DNA of 64,000 bases. Origin: Branchiostoma floridae (Eukaryota > Chordata > Leptocardii > Amphioxiformes > Branchiostomatidae). Location of the stretch: contig NC_049992.1 in the NCBI RefSeq assembly GCF_000003815.2, positions 18,018,306-18,082,305 of the forward strand, written 5' to 3'. Made by a program: the position numbers and the translations under genes. The notes under the pieces are model-generated. The model did no database searches. It saw nothing but the letters and a program-made list of their open reading frames with translations, and was not told where the DNA came from. Position 1 is the stretch's first letter, and each line of letters begins with the position of its first letter. Positions 58,086 through 64,000 of this stretch are shown here, one piece after another.

Positions 58086-60658
58086 CAAGACTCAGGACGA
58101 ACCATGTCGCAGATGCCCAACATCGAGTGTAGATGCTAATATTTGTGATCTCTTGTCGGTATATATGGAATTGAGTTAATAAAGTTCTCGTCTAAACAAA
58201 GGTGTTGTTAATTACCAGGCACTTTTATGTATATATGATGTATACATACCCTTTTATTCAAAACACCTTAATGAAATTGCCGGAGCATTTTTATAAACGT
58301 CAGACAGATGGAACATCAGGTTCCTGAATAGTTATCATACCACTGTGTTGCGTAAGGTATTTTCTACATATCTTTGCCACATGTACTAAAATATTTGGAT
58401 ACTTCTCGGCCATTTTCCAATGTGTCCTAATGTAGAGGTTTGAGTATCAGTACCTGAACTTGTGAGTTGACCCTTAATAAGTACGGATATGTGCAATACT
58501 TATAACGAAAGCCTTATCTCAAAATATCTACTTTTGTTTTGTTTACAATTAGTCTCCTCATGCAGAAAAAAACAAAAGTGCAAAATGGCATAGAACTCTT
58601 ACATAAGAAAACAGACAGACCATCACAAGATTGCTTCTCATATTCATACAACGTTGGCTAGCAAAAGAAGGTGGGTGGTGAGCAAGGAGACTCATCTGTG
58701 TTGGTAGTAATCATTCTAAACGTTCATCCAACAGAAAGGCATACACGGATCACAATACTCACTGATATATATATATATATTTCTTGCTTTATTTTTTAAG
58801 AACATTGCAGTATATGATATAGCAAATAAACGTGAAAAATTCATTGTTTGAACGGAAATTAGCGTCAAAAGTGCCTGTCAGCGAACTGTGGGAAATGGTT
58901 GCCAGATACATTTTAAGAAAACTCACCAAATTTGCCGTTATGTGCCATGAAAGTTGGCGCAGGCCTCAAAAGTACCCCCCCCCCTTCTGAATTTGGTTAA
59001 TCCGTCGTACATTTGCTAATTTGGCTGCTTTGGAACAATTTAAAGTATGGCCGAAACGTTGTGTTGTTGTTTTTCGAAACGGATACAAATTTATGCTAGC
59101 ATGGATGCCATCCATATGATGAAATAAAAATAGCCTAAAGGCATAATTCAGACAGGTCACATGCTACAGAACGTGGCAGACGAAATGCACACAAACAAAA
59201 AATAACACCTTAATACCTTAGACATATCAAATGAATATAGAATTTTTTTCTACTTTGTCAAGCAGAGACGACGAAACAATACTAGGTAATATAACGCTAG
59301 ATCACCCCTATTCGCAGTGTAACCTATACCCGTTGTATTTAAAAACAGGGCATTTAGGGATTTCAGACTGTGGTATCAAACTGCAATATTTCGAATAGAT
59401 TATAATTTGAAACCACTGTCCGTCGACATGATATCCGTAGATACTAATTTTTGTTATACAACGGATATAGGTTACCCCGCGGATAAAGGTAACTTTTTAA
59501 ATAAATATTTGTTGAGTAATCAGAACAGAGGTTTTGGTGTGTATGCAGTTCTTTCCATTTCCGCAAGACGTACATTCTCGTATTGTGTCACAGTCGCGTT
59601 AGCAGGTTGTCAAAGGTCAAGGTTATCGTCCGATATGACGTCATCACCTCAGACGACACGGTATTGGTCCAAACCCTGCCGCCCGTCAGCTGCGAAGTTC
59701 TCACATCAAATACTAATTACGTCATGCGTCACAGGCGAGAGTACGAGTTCTGGCGGATAGATTAATTGTTCTATTTATTTACATTACCAAAGCGTTCGAT
59801 TCAAAGACACAGGCTGACAAAAGCAATTAGTTCCCTCCTAGTTGTAATACTTTGTATGAGGCAGTAGTTGCTGTGTATGATTGGCAGTTTCTGACGAGAG
59901 TAAAATTTACTAGAAGCTATTTTAGGCCCTGCATGATATAGGCTTAATCGTCTCGTTACTTAGGTAATGTTTTGAATGTATGTATGTCTACCTGTCGTCT
60001 CTTTTTAAGTATACGTTAACCATTATCATTGAGTGTATTCTATAAAAAGTGTAAATGCTTGTATGTATTGGCACCCAATATCAGCTTAGCTGCCATGGTT
60101 TGCCATGTATTGCTTTGTCTGCAATTTGAATAAAACTAAATCAAATCTTCAAAATTCATTAGAATTGACATTGTAGCCAACTATCCAATGGTATATTACA
60201 AGAACAGATGGAATTGAGTTAGACTGTTGAAAATCAAGGAATCTAACCAATCTCACACAGTTTAAAAAAAAATACTCCCAGTCAATTTTCTTGCTAAGCC
60301 GGACAGAACAGGCGATATCTAAGACAGTCTTAATTGATAGCCTTAATTAACAGTGTTAATTATCTCTTATCTACCCGAGGTCGGTGGAAAACTAAACAAA
60401 CCCAGCTGACTAAACGTTTATGGAGAGTTTATCATATTGCTTCGTCGCACATACAATAAACATATCTAATCTACAAAACAAGAACATCAATTTGAAAACG
60501 TATAGCTTTTTTTATCAAGAATGGAATAGCATTAACACAAAGACAACATAGCATCATTAAGGACAGAAAAGAGACAGTCAGCAAAAACCTAGGCCCAGAA
60601 AAAAAGTCCTGTTTCTGGTTAGCCGACCGACCCTAGCAAAAAATATGCCGATCTCACC

Positions 60659-60840
60659 GGTGGTATCTTACTGCACTTAAAGGGGCACCGGTGCGGCACT
60701 GCGGGGTTCGTTCACTGCGGCACTGTTGTTTGATTTTCGCCATTTTCTTTTATGATTTAGACATTGTGTAATACGTAAAGTATGACTTAGAAGACAACAA
60801 AATACACAAAACGTAAGATAATCCGTTAATCTTTGAAAGG
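60659..60840. mobile_element. Partial copy of the unit 3 intron MITE
   Basis: Starts GGTGGTATCTTACTGCA and continues GGTGCGGCACTGCGGGGTTCG, matching one end of 28352-28603; the other inverted end is missing. Confidence 0.55.
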
Positions 60841-60889
60841 CCACTACTCGGTCCAAAATCCGGTCTACTGATTTTGGACCGAGTAGTGG
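60841..60889. repeat. Perfect 20-bp stem hairpin
   Basis: CCACTACTCGGTCCAAAATC pairs perfectly with GATTTTGGACCGAGTAGTGG around a 9-base loop. No poly-T follows; no gene adjoins. Confidence 0.7.
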
Positions 60890-61748
60890 TCCAACAAGTA
60901 GAAACATCCCTACTATTGACACTTCATATTTTACTACCTTTCAACTGAAAGGTTTGTGTAACTATTAGTGCTACCCCCTTTAAGGTCATTCTGTGTCCAA
61001 TAAATTACCCCCTAAGTACCAACTTTAATGGACATTCCCTTAGTTATGAATAGGCAAGGTTGTGCTAATATTTAGTTCTTCTTTTGTCGTGACACGAGTG
61101 ACCCCAACCTCGAATATTGACAGCGAATTATCATCCTTCCTTCCTCTTGTTAACTTCTATTGCATGTAAAGGTAACGGTAGCCCCACAACGTTTAAAGAC
61201 AATCTAAGCAATATTAGCCCGAGTCAGGGTTGTGGAACTTTAATTATCAAAGTCAATTTTTCGGGCACTATTCTATATAATAAGATGAAGCCACTCTAGC
61301 TATTCCATTCCATACCAACATACAAGGAGCAAATATTCGATGCCGTAGTGGCGCGAGGACGCCGTGAAATCTAATTTTTGTGGGTTACTTTATTTAGGAA
61401 ATCCTAGCGCGGCTTGTTTCTGCATCGTTTTTAACCAATCAAAGTATGAGATATTAATGTAAATGTGGTAATATAGTGCAGTAGATACCAATTTCATACA
61501 GATTGCCTTATCCGGAATGTTTCTACTTTTAAGTTAACGCTATAATATTACTTAGGTTGCCTTTAAGGTTGTAGGGGCAAATGACTAGTTAAAGATGTTG
61601 GAAAGAAAAACTCATCCCTACGTCGCATTTTATCTCCCCAACCGAAGTGGGGCACCAATGTTTGCACCTGGATGGAGTGAGGAAAGTTGAGTCATGGGCA
61701 CAACATCGGTGGCATGTTAAGGGACATGTCATTGTCATTGTACAAGCA

Positions 61749-62017
61749 GGGGTGATCATAAAGTTCTCGGCCTGACCCAGAAATAACAAGCACAACTCGA
61801 ATTTTCAGGCACAACTTCATAGTATGAAATCTTTTATCAATATTTTTCTCGCCACTTACCTTCTAATTTAGAAAAAACGAATGCCGGTATAGTAATGACT
61901 CAAATGATTTGTAATTTGGAGGATATTGATAAAAGACTTCATACTATGAAGTTGTGCCTCAATATCTGAGTTGTGCTTGTTATTTCTGGGTCAAGCCGAG
62001 AACTTATTGACCACACC
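61749..62017. mobile_element. Inverted-repeat MITE, about 270 bp
   Basis: Arms of about 95 bp: GTTCTCGGCCTGACCCAG / CTGGGTCAAGCCGAGAAC and further matches to the centre (TGATAAAAGACTTCATACTATG). No clear target duplication. Confidence 0.7.
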
Positions 62018-62572
62018 TCGTACCTTTTAAAATTGTCGTGCAATAAAGGTCTTATATTTTACACATGGCAATATTCAAAGCTTTTTCTTCATGTTTTCTT
62101 TTTTGAGGCTGCAACTTCAAATTGCTGAATATTGTGTAGCCTATATACTGACTGTAAGGTTTGATACACTCGCACAGAGAATGACCCCAACTCTTTTCGA
62201 TAAGTGCGGCGGGTTATTAAACGTGCTTGAGGTGTAGCTTTTCTCAAACGTGGTTCAAACCCAGGATATCAGAATTCTGGGCCAAACGCCCTGACGTTAC
62301 GTCACAGATCTCACAAAAGCTTCGTCTGAAAACGTTTCTGAAGATTCCGCAGAAGTAAAGTTGTCGTCGAAAGTTTAAATACGGTTGCCCGGCTGCGTAA
62401 CAAAGTATGCGTATTTTACAGCCCTCTATTAATCAAATAGCATATCTTATATGTCGGCAATCCGCAGTGTTTAATATGGGAACGGCACAGGTGACAAGCG
62501 GTTGTTGTTGTGACAAGCGAATCTTTTATCCGCTTCTACACGACAAATTGACCCGGGTTATCTGCTAAGGTC

Positions 62573-62579
62573 TATAAAT
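62573..62579 (+). promoter_or_regulatory. TATA box of the plus-strand gene
   Basis: TATAAAT lies about 85 bp before the leader-exon splice donor at 62661, so transcription would start near 62603-62622. Confidence 0.5.
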
Positions 62580-62604
62580 TGTCGCGTGCGGTGGGTTTTG
62601 TACA

Positions 62605-62660
62605 ATCTGCGGCTGGACTCAACTCGCTCGTGTGCAGCAGTCAGGGAGTCGAACTTTCAG
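62605..62660 (+). other. Putative 5' untranslated exon
   Basis: Ends AACTTTCAG|GTAAGG, a consensus donor. No ATG opens before it. It would splice to the coding exon at 63416 across a 755-bp intron in which no feature was recognised. The 5' limit is estimated from the TATA box. Confidence 0.5.
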
Positions 62661-63415
62661 GTAAGGGCTTGGTTTCATCATTCGTACGATTGTCGTACGT
62701 TCGCAACAGGTCGGGGATAGTCTTTGGGTAGTCGTACGTGTGCCGTATGGAATCCGGCAGTATTATTACAGAAAATGCTGCCTTAAAGATAATTTTTGGC
62801 GGTTGGTTCTGTCACAGCCTACTTGAGAAGTCTACGGCATCGAAGTCATGACACGATCGTAAAATTGTTGTTTTTCTGTAGTGAATTTTTAAGGACGTAC
62901 TTCCGTCGGTATGCCCCAATAGTTTATGACACGATTAAGGTACACATTTCCACTATAAAAACAAGTACCTATAAATTGCTGTTATAGGCATATACAGTAT
63001 TTTGACAATGTAAACTACTAGTACGTACATGTCCTAAAAGTGCTTCTCTTTCTGAACTACGAAACGGTCACAGTTTGCTCCATTACACTTTTTACGCTTT
63101 GTGTGCTTCAGTCGTACGTAAATTTGGCATGATATTGTCAAGTTATGAAGTTAATGGTTACGCAAATCTAATTTAGGTCGTAGCGAAGTCGCTGTCTAGT
63201 GTAATGGGGGCCTAAAATACACTAGAAAATTTAGTCTGATACGATTTAGATTTAAAAAGACACCGCCGTTGTATGTACTTTCATATTCCACTTCTTTGAA
63301 AACCAGTCGCAAATACCTTTCGCAGTTCAGTGATATGACGTAAACAATAACACAAAAAATTGTTACAATTTAGTGACTGTTAATTTCTTTATAATTTCTT
63401 AACCTTTTTTTTCAG

Positions 63416-63466
63416 ATCATGAAGTCGTTTGTGTTCATGTGCCTCGTGGCCCTGGCCACTGCTAAG
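63416..63466 (+). CDS. First coding exon of a secreted protein (signal peptide), gene truncated by window end
   Basis: The acceptor TTTTTTTTCAG|ATCATG is preceded by a strong pyrimidine tract. ATG at 63419 opens MKSFVFMCLVALATAK, a textbook signal peptide (one lysine, hydrophobic core, small residues before cleavage), and the exon ends AAG|GTGAGA in phase 0. The rest of the gene lies beyond 64000, so its function cannot be told. Unrelated to the array, with opposite orientation. Confidence 0.6.
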
Positions 63467-63733
63467 GTGAGAGTATATTTTTTCAGTAGTAACGCGGTAA
63501 CTTGGCCTGAAATCCTTGCCATATGTTCTCCCCTATACAGCAATATTGATATTTTTAGTTTCCAAGGATAGGAATGTCTACTCATTGTTGATAAAGGTAG
63601 CCTCAGAGAAAAGTGTATATCAAGTATTATACACAAGTTATACTCATGACTGATATTTACCTTTTTTTGTTGTATTTTATATGATACTTTTAGCTCTTGC
63701 TATCTGCCCGGACGGGCGTCGGTTATGAAATGC

Positions 63734-63825
63734 TAGCCTGGTATCCAGCCGTAATATAGCTACCAAGTCTATTCTGTCCTAGCTTGCGGACACATAGAGC
63801 TTTAATGCGACTGGATGCCTGGCTA
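63734..63825. repeat. Short inverted repeat in the last intron
   Basis: TAGCCTGGTATCCAG and CTGGATGCCTGGCTA are imperfect inverted ends about 92 bp apart, probably a small MITE. Confidence 0.45.
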
Positions 63826-64000
63826 AGGAAATGTGACCCTAACATTATAATTCACCTGGTGTATTATTGTAGCCAGCAGGTACCTAATCTGAGTAAGGAG
63901 TCTGTTTTGCGTGCTCGAGGTACCTCCTCTTGGATCCAGATGGCCAGGCAGCGGGGTTGCTAGCTTATAACCCCCTCACATTAGGCGAAAATCGATCGGA

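Larger units (their letters stand above)
55043..62560. other. Spacer copy 5 and gene-poor DNA
   Basis: To about 58750 this is paralogous to the other spacers but interrupted by dispersed repeats (55640-56215; 58780-58990, with GTGGCTCTAGCGTAAGCC or related text and poly-C runs). Beyond 59000 homology to the array stops. No convincing coding exon was found; the 117-codon ORF at 59407-59760 has no recognisable motif. Confidence 0.5.

Noticed and set aside
59407-59760. 117-codon plus-strand ORF
   Set aside because: No recognisable domain, signal peptide, splice sites or paralogue; length is within chance for this composition.

Overview
The window looks like a piece of a cephalochordate (amphioxus, Branchiostoma-like) draft genome. 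It has a eukaryotic layout: short exons with GT/AG borders, long AT-rich introns and intergenic DNA, many small inverted-repeat transposons, and five runs of N. The ectodomain modules (C-type lectin, F5/8 type C, PAN, and an eight-cysteine hevein-like module) are combined as is typical of amphioxus predicted proteins. The species assignment is inference; no marker gene is present.

From about 1.3 to 54.4 kb the minus strand carries a tandem array of five paralogous genes, called units 1 to 5 here (unit 1: 9729 to 1324; unit 2: 18812 to 15227; unit 3: 32299 to 26079; unit 4: 43541 to 39567; unit 5: 54421 to beyond the gap at 50125). Each encodes a predicted type II membrane protein. In order it has a long acidic, Asn/Asp/Thr-rich cytoplasmic tail with three NPxY motifs on one exon, a single transmembrane helix on one short exon, a stalk of 7 to 24 tandem 11-residue repeats (consensus GQPAVDTTYTN) on one exon, a variable set of ectodomain exons, and a terminal exon with the hevein-like module. 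Ectodomain content differs: unit 1 has C-type lectin, two F5/8C and PAN; unit 3 has F5/8C and a C-type lectin with EPN and WND motifs; units 2, 4 and 5 have no visible module between stalk and hevein-like exon. Every ectodomain cassette is flanked by phase-1 introns, so modules can be added or lost without breaking the frame.

The intergenic spacers are also paralogous. Each contains, 2.0 to 3.8 kb upstream of the ATG, a conserved block that ends in a consensus splice donor and may be the untranslated leader exon. Units 2 and 4 with their flanks are very similar, the mark of a recent roughly 24-kb duplication. They share an exon duplication in the tail and a one-base insertion that shifts the frame of the hevein-like module, but differ in stalk length (13 against 24 repeats).

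The paralogous copies act as empty sites, so several transposon insertions can be read to the base. The most striking is a 1962-bp element in unit 1 (5358 to 7319) with about 125-bp terminal inverted repeats and a 9-bp target duplication. It carries both C-type lectin exons and sits exactly on the splice donor of the stalk exon, so this lectin domain appears to have been delivered by a DNA transposon.

From 54.4 to 62.5 kb there is a fifth spacer copy and gene-poor, repeat-rich DNA. At 62.57 to 63.47 kb a plus-strand gene begins (TATA box, leader exon, signal-peptide exon) and runs off the right end.
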